Shown here: piece by piece, positions 1-10,035 of the stretch | Numbering within the stretch: position 1 is the first letter of the stretch | Layout: every line of letters begins with the position of its first letter | Assembly (NCBI RefSeq): GCF_014075995.1 | Contig: NZ_CP055153.1 | Span: 4,030,001-4,094,000 of the forward strand | Direction of reading: 5' to 3' | From: Adhaeribacter radiodurans | GTDB lineage: Bacteria > Bacteroidota > Bacteroidia > Cytophagales > Hymenobacteraceae | Length of the DNA: 64,000 nt | Program-made: the position numbers and the translations under genes | The notes under the pieces: generated by a model | Database searches by the model: none | What the model saw: the letters and a program-made list of their open reading frames with translations, nothing else | What the model was told of the DNA's origin: nothing

Positions 1-3000
1 ATCAATCGAGAAAAGGTTGGAAGCATTGGCATATACCCGCAGGTTAGTGATACCCACTTTATTAATAAGTTTCTGCGGAACGGTGTACCCTAACTCCAAA
101 TTACGCAAGCGGATATAACGAACGTTGGTTACCCAATAATCGCTGCGGCGGAAGTTGGCATGGCCAGCGTTATCTTTGCGAATGGCCGGATAAGTACCAG
201 GTATCCACGGGCTATCGTTATTAAATGGATCGGCCCGGTGCCAGCGATCCTCGAACATATAAGCCGGCGAAGTACCGTTGTTCTGGAAAGGATACCGCAA
301 CTCCCAGTCGCGCAGGAAAGATTGCATGCTGGCTCCCGAAAAATCCACGAACAAACTAAATCCTTTGTAGGCAAAACTGGTGTTAATACCGTAGCTAAAA
401 TAAGGATTCGCGCCTTCGGCAAAACCAATGGGTCTTTGGTCTAAGTCGTTTATTACTTTATCGCCGTTTACATCTTTAAAAATTAAATCGCCGGGAAGTT
501 GCGTGCGGTTACCCTGGCCATCATTATCAACGGTGTAATTATCAATTTCTTCCTGCGATTGGAATTGTCCGGCTACCTGATAACCCCAGTTAATATTCGC
601 CCAGCGATCGGTAAAAGTATTCCGGTATTCGTTCCAGGAATTACCAAAACGTGGTTTATACTGTTCCAGGTCTCTTCTTCTGGAAACGGTACCATTTACG
701 CCTAAGGTATAACTCAGCTCCCCGGCTTTACCTCTGTACGTAACGGCTCCTTCCAGTCCACGATGGGCATCGGAGTTTAGGTTGGCTAAAGGTAGGGTGT
801 ATCCTACTTCGCTGGGTAGCAATACATCGTACTGCGAGGCTGGTAAACCACTGCGCTTCCGCTCAAATATGTCAAACTGACCCGAAACTTTATTATCTAA
901 AACTGAAAAGTCCAACCCCACGTTGGCCGAGGTATTTTCTACCCATGATAGCGTAGTTATAGGTAAACCTCTTGGTTGCAGGCCTGTAACCAGATTGCCG
1001 TTAAAAACTGCGTTGCCGCTGGCCCAATTATAACCCGGCAAATAACTAAATGGCTGTACTACCCACAAATTTTCAGATGGATTACTCGGATTTTGATAGC
1101 GGTCGCTACCGGTTTTACCGTAAGAAGCCCGTAATTTCAAATCGTTTAGGAAAGAAACTTTGTCTTTTAAGAAATTTTCTTCTGAAAGCTTCCAGCCAAC
1201 GGATACCCCGGGAAATAAGCCCCAACGGCTATCTTTTCTAAAAACAAAAGACCCATCGTAGCGGCCCAGTACTTCCAGTAGATATTTTTCTTTAAAATTA
1301 TAGTTTAAACGGGCAATATATCCGGCCCGGGCTTCTACATTCCACTCATCCAATAAGAAATCCTGGTTGGCAAAATACTGAATGGGGATGTAATTATTGG
1401 GTGGCACCGTATGTACGATCATGTATTTATTATCTACATCCGAGCGCTCATAAGCAGCAACCGCCGACACGCCATGGTTCCCAAATTGCTTGTTCCAGTT
1501 TAACTGAAGCTGGGCAAACCGATCGATTACATTGCGTTTACGCCGTTCGCGCCACGGATTTTGATTACCCCCGCCTGGCACCTTATTATAAGTATCGGTA
1601 GCTTCATCGTAGGTGTAGGCATCGTAGGTGTATTCAAACCCATCAAAATCAAAATTGGTAAAATTGTAAGAATACGTTGCTTTGGCAGTTAAGCCAAAAT
1701 TGAAATCGTACTGGGCATACACGTTCCCCTTGATACCGCGCCAAATTTCATCAATTGGGCCGGTAATGTCTTCGTCGTAAGTAGCCGGATTTACGTTTAC
1801 GTTGTGCGTTTGATTAATGTACTTGGGGTTGTCGTTGGCATAAGGCCTTTCGGTGGGCCACATAGTAAAAATACTCAGGAAAGGATTAAAATAATCGTCT
1901 AGGCCTGGCACTCCGGCCTGGTGGCGTTTCTCAATACGTCCGCTTAACTGGGTACCTACCCGTAAGCCTTTGGCAATACCCGCATCTAAGTTAGCCTGGA
2001 TGTTTGTCCGTTCGAACCGGAAATCTTTGATCAAAGCTTCCTGGTTCAGGTGCGTAACCGATAAATAATAATTCATGGATTCGGAGCCACCGGAAGCACT
2101 GCCATTCAAAAAATACTGCGGCACGTTGGGGCGCATAATAAAATCGTAGTAATCAGTGCTTTGATAGCCTTTTTCCGTTCCTATGCGCCATTTTTCCAGT
2201 TCGTCCGGAGTAATGTTAGACGTTTCGCCCCGGTTCTGCGCCGATTCGATTAATGCCCGTTGGTGCTGGTAGGCATTAGCTGGTTTAGGAAAACGGGTAA
2301 AATTCTGTAAGCCGTAATAGCCGGATAAGTTGATTTTAGTTTTTTCGCCGGCCTTGCCTTTTTTAGTAGTTACTAAAATTACGCCATTAGCAGCGCGCAA
2401 ACCGTAAATAGCCGCCGACGCATCTTTTAGAATAGAAATATTCTCGATATCGTTAATACCCAGGTTATTAAACTGACCCGCATCTGCCGGCACTCCATCG
2501 ATTACGTACAAGGGATCGCCTAAATTCCGGATTTGAATATTGGTGGTACCACCTGGACGGGCATCGGTTTGTCGCGAAGTAATACCTTGTACTTTACCAA
2601 CCAAAGCACCGGAAGTAGTAACGGCTGGTGTACGGGTAATATCATTCGCTTGTATTTGACTGACTGCCCCCGTTACTGTTCCCCGCGACTGCGTACCATA
2701 ACCTACTACTACAACTTCTTCCAGCGCTTTAGTATCTGGAGCCAGAGCCACATTAATTGAATTCCGGTTATTAATGGGTACTTCCTGGGTAAGATAACCC
2801 ACAAAGGAGACCACTAAGGTTCCACTACCATTCGGCACATTCAACGAAAAATTACCTTCTGGATCGGTAGCAGTACCATTGGAAGTACCTTTTACTAACA
2901 CGGTAACACCGGGTAAGCTTTCATTGTTTTCACCGGTAACTTTACCTGTAACTGTTAATTGCTGCGCCAAACCTGGTTTACTGGTTAACCCTAGTATTGC

Positions 3001-3096
3001 CAATAATAAACTTACATAAAGTAAGTTTTTCTGAAGAAACCTCAAGCGGAGCCAGATTCCGGGAGGAGGTAGAACTCTCTGTATTAGGTGTTTCAT
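1..3096 (-). CDS. SusC/RagA-family TonB-linked outer membrane receptor (partial, C-terminus off the left edge)
   Basis: Outer-membrane active-transport protein for oligomeric nutrients, energised by TonB and normally paired with a SusD lipoprotein. I translated the reverse strand from the ATG at 3096-3094; the frame stays open for 1032 codons to base 1. Residues 1-45 are a long signal sequence ending GLAQ. Next come a carboxypeptidase-regulatory-like domain (about 47-125, GKVTGENNESLPGVTVLVKG), the TonB-proximal EEVVVVGYGTQSRG segment, and a plug domain with YVIDGVP and ILKDASAAIYGLRAANGV, all SusC/RagA hallmarks. The rest is beta-barrel sequence, and only the last strands appear to be missing. 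A susD gene would lie beyond the left edge. The substrate cannot be told from the sequence; the divergent AraC-type gene is a candidate regulator. Family call very sure, specificity unknown. Confidence 0.95.
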   Translation of the reverse strand, partial: MKHLIQRVLPPPGIWLRLRFLQKNLLYVSLLLAILGLTSKPGLAQQLTVTGKVTGENNESLPGVTVLVKGTSNGTATDPEGNFSLNVPNGSGTLVVSFVGYLTQEVPINNRNSINVALAPDTKALEEVVVVGYGTQSRGTVTGAVSQIQANDITRTPAVTTSGALVGKVQGITSRQTDARPGGTTNIQIRNLGDPLYVIDGVPADAGQFNNLGINDIENISILKDASAAIYGLRAANGVILVTTKKGKAGEKTKINLSGYYGLQNFTRFPKPANAYQHQRALIESAQNRGETSNITPDELEKWRIGTEKGYQSTDYYDFIMRPNVPQYFLNGSASGGSESMNYYLSVTHLNQEALIKDFRFERTNIQANLDAGIAKGLRVGTQLSGRIEKRHQAGVPGLDDYFNPFLSIFTMWPTERPYANDNPKYINQTHNVNVNPATYDEDITGPIDEIWRGIKGNVYAQYDFNFGLTAKATYSYNFTNFDFDGFEYTYDAYTYDEATDTYNKVPGGGNQNPWRERRKRNVIDRFAQLQLNWNKQFGNHGVSAVAAYERSDVDNKYMIVHTVPPNNYIPIQYFANQDFLLDEWNVEARAGYIARLNYNFKEKYLLEVLGRYDGSFVFRKDSRWGLFPGVSVGWKLSEENFLKDKVSFLNDLKLRASYGKTGSDRYQNPSNPSENLWVVQPFSYLPGYNWASGNAVFNGNLVTGLQPRGLPITTLSWVENTSANVGLDFSVLDNKVSGQFDIFERKRSGLPASQYDVLLPSEVGYTLPLANLNSDAHRGLEGAVTYRGKAGELSYTLGVNGTVSRRRDLEQYKPRFGNSWNEYRNTFTDRWANINWGYQVAGQFQSQEEIDNYTVDNDGQGNRTQLPGDLIFKDVNGDKVINDLDQRPIGFAEGANPYFSYGINTSFAYKGFSLFVDFSGASMQSFLRDWELRYPFQNNGTSPAYMFEDRWHRADPFNNDSPWIPGTYPAIRKDNAGHANFRRSDYWVTNVRYIRLRNLELGYTVPQKLINKVGITNLRVYANASNLFSID

Positions 3097-3777
3097 AATT
3101 AAAAAAGTTAAAGGTGAAAGATTTATAAAAAGTGTTTTAGTGTTTAATTGCGAGTTTCAGTCTATTAAGTGTTAGGCAAACATTTATTGAATCTAAATAA
3201 GTGTATTTAATACATTTACAACAGTAAACATACTTTGTGTACCCCTTTTACCGGAGGTTTTTATTTCTTATTTTATTAATTGGTCAGGTGCTTTTAATTA
3301 AGTCTAACTTAATTAAGCAATGCAGTAGAATGGAATACAAGGAATTCTGCTCACTTGAAAAGCAGAATTCACGAACAACCTAAAGTATACCCAATCTTAG
3401 CCTTTGTAAATGCAACTCCACCGCTTTGTAAAAGCGATGGAGATTGCCCATCATCAATATTTTTTTAGCAATACTAAAACTTATTTTTTTTAATGAAGAT
3501 TAAAAATTCTGCGTTATTTGCCCTCTTCCCTCCATAAACGAATCAAATAAACCACCAAGATTCTCCAGTATCCTCGTTCCAGGTAAACTTTAATATAATC
3601 TTACAATCCCGTTTTATAAAATTATAAGGCCTTAATAATCCGTTTAAGTAAGTTTTAGACGGTTTTACAATGTTCCTTAATTATTTTTTAATAATCTTTC
3701 TGTTTTTTACCATTTAATGACTGTATTTTAGCAGAAAGCAATTCATTAAAACTCAAATTAGATATATAAGTATTATC
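3097..3777. other. Divergent intergenic region between susC-type and araC-type genes
   Basis: A 681-base A/T-rich spacer separating two genes that point away from each other, so it should hold both promoters and any regulator site. I see no open frame of note and no clean copy of the Bacteroidota TAnnTTTG box that I would commit to. A TTAAGTCTAACTTAA-like imperfect palindrome sits near 3298-3314 and could be an operator, but this is only suggestive. Confidence 0.4.
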
Positions 3778-4650
3778 ATGAAAACCGCTGTTCGTAAATC
3801 TGAAATTCTGGAGTCTAAAGCTTTCGTAATAAATTACTTAAACGATCCTTTTTTCGATACCAATTGGCATTTTCATTCAGAGTATCAATTGTTTGTTGTT
3901 TTGGAAGGAAGAGGCACCCGTTTTATCGGAGATAACATTTCTCATTTTCAGGAAGGCGATGTGGTATTTATTGGTCCTGATATGCCCCACCTCTGGCGAA
4001 ATGATGATGTTTTCTTTAATAAAAACAGCCAATTAAGGGTGCAAGGAATTGTTATTTATTTTCCTAACAACTTGTTTGGCGACTGCCTACTCAATAAAGA
4101 AGAAATGTTGGGAATTAAGCAATTATTTGATAGGTCAAAGCGAGGAGTAGAATTTTACGGGCAAACGGAGAAAAAAATAGTTGCCATGATGAAAGATTTA
4201 CTGTACTTACCTGGAGTAGAAGGCATTATTCAGTTGTTAACTATTTTAAAAGTTTTATCTGACTCTACGGAGTTTCGATATATTTCCAGTTTGGGTTATA
4301 CCAATACGGCTAAAGAAGGCGATAAAGATCGCATGAACGAAGTATACACCTTTATAATGCAAAACTACCGAAAGAATATTTCGCTGGAGGAAGTAGCTGA
4401 AATTGCCAATATGTCTCCCACTTCTTTCAGTCGTTTTTTTAAGGTTAAAGCAAATAAATCCTTTTCTTCTTTTATAATAGAATTAAGAATTGGGTACGCC
4501 TGTAAATTATTGCTGGAAGACAATAACACCATTGCTCAAATTTGTTACGAAAGCGGCTATAACACCCTATCTAACTTCAATAAACAATTTAAAGAAATTA
4601 CTCACAAAACGCCTTACGAGTACAAGAAAGAATATCTGAAAGCTATATGA
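3778..4650 (+). CDS. AraC-family transcriptional regulator with N-terminal cupin domain
   Basis: DNA-binding regulator of 290 residues. The N-terminal third is a cupin-type sensor (about 20-110: WHFHSEYQLFVVLEGRGTRFIG, then GDVVFIGPDMPHLW). The C-terminal 100 residues carry the two AraC helix-turn-helix motifs (NISLEEVAEIANMSPTSFSRFFK and TIAQICYESGYNTLSNFNKQFK), ending PYEYKKEY as usual. Length is normal for the family. It is divergent from the SusC-type receptor, so control of that nutrient-uptake locus by a sugar ligand is likely, though this is inference. A 14-bp stem lies just after the stop. Confidence 0.93.
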   Translation: MKTAVRKSEILESKAFVINYLNDPFFDTNWHFHSEYQLFVVLEGRGTRFIGDNISHFQEGDVVFIGPDMPHLWRNDDVFFNKNSQLRVQGIVIYFPNNLFGDCLLNKEEMLGIKQLFDRSKRGVEFYGQTEKKIVAMMKDLLYLPGVEGIIQLLTILKVLSDSTEFRYISSLGYTNTAKEGDKDRMNEVYTFIMQNYRKNISLEEVAEIANMSPTSFSRFFKVKANKSFSSFIIELRIGYACKLLLEDNNTIAQICYESGYNTLSNFNKQFKEITHKTPYEYKKEYLKAI

Positions 4651-4652
4651 GA

Positions 4653-4700
4653 AAACAGACAAAAGTATAAAGCTATTAGATGTTAGACTTTTGTCTGTTT
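4653..4700 (+). terminator. Stem-loop after the AraC-type gene
   Basis: Perfect 14-bp arms (4653-4666 and 4687-4700) around a 20-base loop, starting 2 bases after the stop codon. It lacks a strong T run beyond the stem. The loop and right arm recur almost exactly at 52400-52432, so it may be a dispersed repeat acting as a transcript end. Confidence 0.55.
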
Positions 4701-5025
4701 AAGAAATGGAATACTAATAGCCTATTATAACCTTAGCAGCCTACACAGTAAATTAATTTATTAAGTTACTATGCTACTTGACTGAATGAGTATTATGGGT
4801 GCGTTATCATAAAATTCCAAAAGAATTTAAGGATAAAAATTTTACTTATACATGCTCAAGTAAAAAGTAAATTTTCTATGAACAAATATCAAACGGTTTT
4901 ATTGAATTAGGCGTAATGTAGGAGGATAGAAAAATTTACTAAATTCAGGTTTCAAATAAGATAATTTAAAATTCACAGTTTTTTAGATTTATTTATTCGT
5001 TTAAGTTTATAAAATAAGTAAAACT

Positions 5026-5136
5026 ATGGAATGGTACGAATGGCTTGCCTATATCGCTATTGCTGCGGGCATTTACTATTATGTTATGAAAAACATACGT
5101 AATAACGGAAGTTCCCGTCCCAGAAGGCGAAGATAG
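5026..5136 (+). CDS. 36-residue single-pass membrane micro-protein
   Basis: A short reading frame, ATG at 5026 and TAG at 5134-5136, encoding a peptide starting MEWYEWLAYIAIAAGIYYY. One hydrophobic helix (about residues 5-21) is followed by a strongly basic tail (KNIRNNG..., ending PRRRR), giving a predicted inner-membrane topology with the tail in the cytoplasm. It stands alone in an 818-base gap, upstream of two envelope/stress-type genes. I do not recognise a family. The amphipathic design and clean stop argue for a real gene, but no strong ribosome binding site is visible. Confidence 0.55.
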   Translation: MEWYEWLAYIAIAAGIYYYVMKNIRNNGSSRPRRRR

Positions 5137-5468
5137 TTGCCAGTTTAGCATTTAGTTATTCTGGATTCAGGAGAATTGTGCTTTATAATACATCTGCTCT
5201 CCAATATTCAAGCACACTCTAATTCTTACGAGGTTAAAGTCGTTATTTTACTTTAATCCAAATTTTTCATAATTCCTATCCTAATAATTTCCTACTTATT
5301 AAAGGAAAGCAGAAAACCGCTGTACGCTAGCTAGTAGTACTTTTCGAATGTTCTACTACCCGACCTAGAATAAAAATTTAACTTATTAAAAGGTTAACCG
5401 TACATTGATCTATAATAAATTATAATTAAGCACCTTAAACACCAAAAAACTATTAAAAAACTTCAATT

Positions 5469-6104
5469 ATGGCTGAGTTGAATGTACAACCAAAAAGTAA
5501 ACGTCCTGGGTGGCTTTGGCTATTATTAATCCTGCTGGCCCTGGCTTTATTATTTTTCTTATTTCGGAGCTGCAACCGCGACCAGAACACAACACCTGCC
5601 GACACCGATGCCGCTGCCGCTGATTCTACAGCTATGACCGGGGACACCACCAGTGTATTTGATTGGAATACCGTTGATTTTGGCGCTCCGGCCGCTACTT
5701 ACGACGAAATTACGGATGCCGATATTACCGTACGGGGCAATGATGATTATGCAATTTACTCCCTTGACGAAACCATTTTGTTTGACACTGATAAAAACAC
5801 TATTAAGCCATCGGCTGCTGAGAAACTAAAACAAGTTTCTGCCTCAATGGGCAAACGCTTTGCTAATGGTGAAGTACGGATTTATGGACATACCGACGCC
5901 AAAGGTGGGGCCGGTTACAATATGCAATTAGCGGAACAAAGAGCAGAAGCAGTTAAAAATTGGCTGACGCAAAATGGTAATCTTACCGGAGACCGCATAT
6001 CCTTGCATCCGGTGGGTGAGGCGCAACCGGTAGCTTCTAACGCTACAGCCGAGGGTCGCCAGCAAAACCGCCGGGTAGAAATTGTAGTCCGCCGTGGTGC
6101 TTAA
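5469..6104 (+). CDS. Membrane-anchored OmpA-family protein
   Basis: 211 residues. Residues 1-13 are cytoplasmic and positively charged, 14-33 form a leucine-rich transmembrane helix (WLWLLLILLALALLFFLF), and an acidic Ala/Asp/Thr linker follows (about 40-80). The C-terminal half is an OmpA-like peptidoglycan-binding domain: FDTDKNTIKPSA, the YGHTDAKGGAGYNMQLAEQRAEAV core, and RRVEIVV at the end. It lacks a lipobox, so it is anchored by the helix, probably in the inner membrane and tethering to the wall. It is followed after 92 bases by the PRC-barrel gene; together they look like an envelope-stress pair. Start chosen because it precedes the helix directly. Confidence 0.9.
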   Translation: MAELNVQPKSKRPGWLWLLLILLALALLFFLFRSCNRDQNTTPADTDAAAADSTAMTGDTTSVFDWNTVDFGAPAATYDEITDADITVRGNDDYAIYSLDETILFDTDKNTIKPSAAEKLKQVSASMGKRFANGEVRIYGHTDAKGGAGYNMQLAEQRAEAVKNWLTQNGNLTGDRISLHPVGEAQPVASNATAEGRQQNRRVEIVVRRGA

Positions 6105-6196
6105 GGGCACAAAGACAAAATTTAAATTAGGGTAAACCCGATTTATGTTTTTCCAGTATTAATTAAGTTACTGATTTACTTAAACATTTTACAATC

Positions 6197-7099
6197 ATGG
6201 CATTAAACGAAAATTCAGATAAAGATTACCGCTTGCAGGAGCTAGGCGGCAGCGATTATGAAATTGCCGAAGGACAACCGGATATCCGCGGGTGGACCGT
6301 AAAAGACCGGCAAGGAAATACCATTGGCGAAGTAGAAGAATTAATTTTTGATCCACAATCGCTTAAAGTGCGCTACATTGTACTCGATATAGAAGATAGT
6401 TTGCTGGATACGGAAGAAGATGACGTACTTATCCCGATTGGCGTGGCGGAATTACATAATTCAGATGATGATGTAATTTTGCCTAATCTGGATGCTTCGC
6501 AGTTAAGATCGTTACCTAGATACGACAAAAGCTTACTCAACCGCGATTACGAAAACACGGTGCGCAATGCATTTGCCGGTTTGGGAACAGGAGCCGCTGT
6601 TGCCGGTTCATACGGCGATGATTATTATAATCATGATTTCTACAACGAAGATAACCTGTACCGGAACCGTCAGGCCACTCCCCCAACTACAGCTCCCGAA
6701 GGCACCACCGCTATTCCGATAATTGAAGAAGAGCTGCAAGTAGGTAAACAGGTGGTTGAAACCGGTGGAGCCCGTTTACGCAGCCGGATAATTGAAAAAC
6801 CAGTTGAAGAAAATATTCATTTGCGGGAAGAGCACGTGCATATTGAACGTACTCCCGTAAATCGGCCGGCCACCGAAGCAGATTTAACTAATTTCCAGGA
6901 AGGTGAAATCGAAATTACCGAACATGCCGAAGTTCCAATAATAACGAAAGAAGCACGGGTAGTAGAAGAAATTTCGCTGGAGAAAGAAGTGGAAGAACGG
7001 GAAGAAACCATCCGGGATACTATTCGTCGAACTGATGTAGAGATCGAAAACTTAGATTCAGACGTTGATCCGGATAATCGTCGTCCGACAAATCTTTAA
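6197..7099 (+). CDS. PRC-barrel and DUF2382 domain protein
   Basis: 300-residue, very acidic soluble protein. Residues about 25-110 form a PRC-barrel (DIRGWTVKDRQGNTIGEVEELIFD..., VRYIVLDIE, DVLIPIGV). A tyrosine/asparagine-rich linker follows (about 135-165). The C-terminal 130 residues match the DUF2382/YsnF type (IPIIEEELQVGKQVVETGGARL, then VEENIHLREEHVHIER, then EVPIITKEARVVEEISLEKE). Proteins of this build are usually linked to general or osmotic stress; the biochemical role is unknown. No signal peptide. Downstream lies an exceptional two-way terminator. Confidence 0.9.
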   Translation: MALNENSDKDYRLQELGGSDYEIAEGQPDIRGWTVKDRQGNTIGEVEELIFDPQSLKVRYIVLDIEDSLLDTEEDDVLIPIGVAELHNSDDDVILPNLDASQLRSLPRYDKSLLNRDYENTVRNAFAGLGTGAAVAGSYGDDYYNHDFYNEDNLYRNRQATPPTTAPEGTTAIPIIEEELQVGKQVVETGGARLRSRIIEKPVEENIHLREEHVHIERTPVNRPATEADLTNFQEGEIEITEHAEVPIITKEARVVEEISLEKEVEEREETIRDTIRRTDVEIENLDSDVDPDNRRPTNL

Positions 7100-7112
7100 T
7101 AAATTAATTAAA

Positions 7113-7176
7113 TTAAATAAGCACAATAAAAAACGGCCACCTTTAAAGGTGGCCGTTTTTTATTGTGCTTATTTAA
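7113..7176. terminator. Bidirectional terminator with 32-bp perfect arms
   Basis: A flawless inverted repeat centred between 7144 and 7145, 32 bases per arm with no unpaired loop beyond the central TTTAAA. It contains GGCCACC/GGTGGCC flanked by A6 and T6 runs, so it works as an intrinsic terminator in both directions. It lies between the convergent genes ending at 7099 and 7219. Confidence 0.93.
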
Positions 7177-7218
7177 AAGTTTATGCTTTTGTGATTATAC
7201 ACACAGTTATTTAGACTG

Positions 7219-10035
7219 CTAGTTGTTGTATATAACTTTTAGATTTTGTACTCCGGCATTAGTAATTAACCGAACAATGTAAATACCGGCTTTCATGTTG
7301 TTGGTAGCCATCCAATCTACCAGCACCTTCTCACCAGCCTTAGCTTTTCCAGCTTTTAAGCTGTTCATTAATGTACCATTTACATCGTATACTTGTAATT
7401 GGTAATCGGTAGCCACCCCAGAAGTAAATGTTATGGTAGTTTGATTCTGGAATGGATTTGGATAGTTGCTTAACTGTACTTTCGGAGCAGAAGCATTTAC
7501 GGATTGGGTTACAGCAGCAGTAGCTGCGGGTATGGTAATTTTTTGAACCGTTCCGTAAGAAGTACCAATCAGGTTAGTAGCGTATGCACGTACATAATAG
7601 GTAAGACCAGCTTTTAATTTAAGGGTGCTTGAAAAAACACCTTCACCCAAACCCAGCAATAATTTAGCGCTGTTAATAGTAGGAGCAGTTGAAGTAGTAC
7701 TATAAACAATACCACGGGCTAATACAGGGCTTCCTCCACTTTTTGTTACATTACCTCCAACGTTCATGGTATTAGCATTAAGCAGTGCAATAGCGTTGGT
7801 AGCAACTATTGGAGCCGTGATAGGTGATACGTAGTTAACAGTTAAAGTAGTTGCCGCTGCATTCTTGTTTCCGGCTGCATCTGTTACTAATCCGGCAGCC
7901 ATGTTAACCGAAATGGTTGCTGACATAGATGGTAGCAGAACTGGTGCCACTACGTTTAAAGTATAAGCTTTGCCGCTGCCGGAAAAAGTACCTTTTAAGC
8001 CATTTGTTACCGTAATAGAGTTAGCCGTAAAACCAGTCACATTTTCGGAGAAGGTAATTTTAACCGGAATAGTAGCTAAACTGGTAGTGCTTGTTACTGT
8101 AGCAGCCAATACAGCAGTAGGGGCCGTTTGATCTAAAGTAATGTTATCTGACACAGTAGCAGACATATTACCGGCTGCATCGCGCACTTGTAATTTTACC
8201 CATTTACTGCCACTGCCATTAGATAAAGCCCAGGCTTTAATGGCATTTACAGGTTCCCAGTTAGACCAGATAGAATTGTCATTATCATCGTAGAAGCGCA
8301 TTTCTGCAGCATCCGGGGCCACGATATTAATGGTTGCATTGTTGATGTTGGTTAAACCAGCATTATTGTTAATGAGTACAGAAGCTACCGGAATGGTTTT
8401 ATCAATGAAAAAGCTAACACTGATAGAATTACCGGCAACATCGGTTACTAATAAGGTATAATTTCCTTCGGCGCTGATAGCAGTATTACTTACATACGGA
8501 AGGTTGTTTAAAGTTGCGGTTCCGCCACTGTAGGTAATGGATTTATCGGTACGGTAAGCAACTCCTTCGGTTACGCCGCTAAATACAGGAGCAGTAAAAT
8601 CTAAATTAAGAGATAATGAAACGCTAGGCGCACTGGTATTTCCTAAAGCATCGCTGGCAGTAGCCGTAATAAGGCGGTGACCAGCATCTAAAGCCTCAGT
8701 AAAGGTAAAAGTCCAGCGGCCGGTGCTATCTGCCTGGCAAGTTCCAACATTTTTACCGTCTACATAAATAGTAACTAAGGAGGTCGGATTGGCCATACCG
8801 GTAATAGTTGGCATGCTTACATTTGTAATACCATCGGTAGAGCTGATGCCATTATCGCTGTTTGGTAAAATAGCCAATTCTGTTGGAGCTTTGGTAGTTA
8901 AAACTAATTTTGGAACATCTAATTTTAGAACAGTAGCTGGCCGGGCTCTAACACCATCGGCAAAGGCTACGTATAACAAGCCACTATCAGCAATTGCCAA
9001 AGAAACATCGGTTAACGAACCAGAAGTTAAATTAGAAGTACCAATTTCTTCCCATTCACGTCCATTTAAACGTTTTACTTTCGTTAAACCGGGGTTACCA
9101 ATACCAGTAGAGCTTTCGCGGTAAGCTACGTAAGGAACATTATTTTTATCTACTCCTATGGCAGCAAAATAAACCCATGAATCTGAAAAGGTAGTAGTAC
9201 CTACTTCTTCCCAAGTAGTGCCGTTAAATTGCTTCATTTTCATTTTGCCTAGTTTATCTAAAGCATTTCCCCGAAACTCCCGGTAAGCCACATAAGGAGT
9301 GCCATTACCTGCCAGTACAATAGAAAGATCGCAGGCGGTACCTGTACCCACTCCATTCGCACCTACTGATGCCCAGGCACTACCATTCCAACGCTGTACG
9401 GTAACTTGTCCGCCTTGTGCTGGATCAGCAAAAGCAACGTAAGGTACATTTTGGGCATTCAGAGTTAAGGCAATTTTTTCGGTAGGGTTTAGAGCAAAGC
9501 CATTGGCACCAATAGTTTGCCAGTTAGTGCCATTCAGTTGTTTTATCCAACCCCGGCCATTATCGGTATATGATAAATAAGGAACACCCGTAGTAGAAAT
9601 AACTAATTGAATAGATTGCGGATAACCGGCCGATACGCTGCCAGTACCTACATTTACCCAATTAGTACCATTAAACTTTTTAACGCTTAGTTGGCCATTG
9701 CTGGCCATATCGGTAAAAGCCAGGTAGGGTACATTATTTTTATCTAAAGCTAAGGCCAATTCTCCGGCATAATCAACCGAAATGCCGCCGGTACCTACTT
9801 GCACCCACCGCGTACCGTCGAATTTTTTAACAACTGCCCGGCCAGCTAACGCGCTTTCGGAATACGCCACGAATGGAGTACCGGTTTTAGTAAGAGCAAA
9901 ACTTAAATTAGTCCCTCTCCCAGTAGAGATTTCAGTTGAATTTACATCCAGCCAACTTTGAGCCTTACCAGTAAGATTAGCAAAGATGGAGAAAAGGACA
10001 ATAAAGGAGAGTGAAAGAGTAGAAGTTTTTATCAT
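7219..10035 (-). CDS. Secreted T9SS-exported protein: seven-repeat beta-propeller plus Ig-like domains
   Basis: 938 residues. A Sec signal peptide (1-25, ending GKAQ) precedes seven repeats of about 50 residues (about 26-385), each with a W..vG unit and NNVPYVAF-type strand; seven units suggest a seven-bladed propeller. Then come several Ig-like/Big modules (about 390-745), one of them a MRFYDDNDNS...W..WEPV...SKWVKLQVRD module that also occurs three times in the lipoprotein at 33977. A fibronectin-like module (about 745-840) follows. The last 80 residues are a type A T9SS sorting domain (SNYPNPFQNQTTITF ... GIYIVRLITNAG). Predicted to be on the cell surface or released; ligand unknown, no catalytic motif seen. 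Confidence 0.9.
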   Translation of the reverse strand: MIKTSTLSLSFIVLFSIFANLTGKAQSWLDVNSTEISTGRGTNLSFALTKTGTPFVAYSESALAGRAVVKKFDGTRWVQVGTGGISVDYAGELALALDKNNVPYLAFTDMASNGQLSVKKFNGTNWVNVGTGSVSAGYPQSIQLVISTTGVPYLSYTDNGRGWIKQLNGTNWQTIGANGFALNPTEKIALTLNAQNVPYVAFADPAQGGQVTVQRWNGSAWASVGANGVGTGTACDLSIVLAGNGTPYVAYREFRGNALDKLGKMKMKQFNGTTWEEVGTTTFSDSWVYFAAIGVDKNNVPYVAYRESSTGIGNPGLTKVKRLNGREWEEIGTSNLTSGSLTDVSLAIADSGLLYVAFADGVRARPATVLKLDVPKLVLTTKAPTELAILPNSDNGISSTDGITNVSMPTITGMANPTSLVTIYVDGKNVGTCQADSTGRWTFTFTEALDAGHRLITATASDALGNTSAPSVSLSLNLDFTAPVFSGVTEGVAYRTDKSITYSGGTATLNNLPYVSNTAISAEGNYTLLVTDVAGNSISVSFFIDKTIPVASVLINNNAGLTNINNATINIVAPDAAEMRFYDDNDNSIWSNWEPVNAIKAWALSNGSGSKWVKLQVRDAAGNMSATVSDNITLDQTAPTAVLAATVTSTTSLATIPVKITFSENVTGFTANSITVTNGLKGTFSGSGKAYTLNVVAPVLLPSMSATISVNMAAGLVTDAAGNKNAAATTLTVNYVSPITAPIVATNAIALLNANTMNVGGNVTKSGGSPVLARGIVYSTTSTAPTINSAKLLLGLGEGVFSSTLKLKAGLTYYVRAYATNLIGTSYGTVQKITIPAATAAVTQSVNASAPKVQLSNYPNPFQNQTTITFTSGVATDYQLQVYDVNGTLMNSLKAGKAKAGEKVLVDWMATNNMKAGIYIVRLITNAGVQNLKVIYNN

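Noticed and set aside
3298-3314. Imperfect TTAAGT...ACTTAA palindrome as an AraC operator
   Set aside because: AraC-type proteins usually bind direct repeats, and the A/T-rich context makes chance palindromes common; kept only as a remark.
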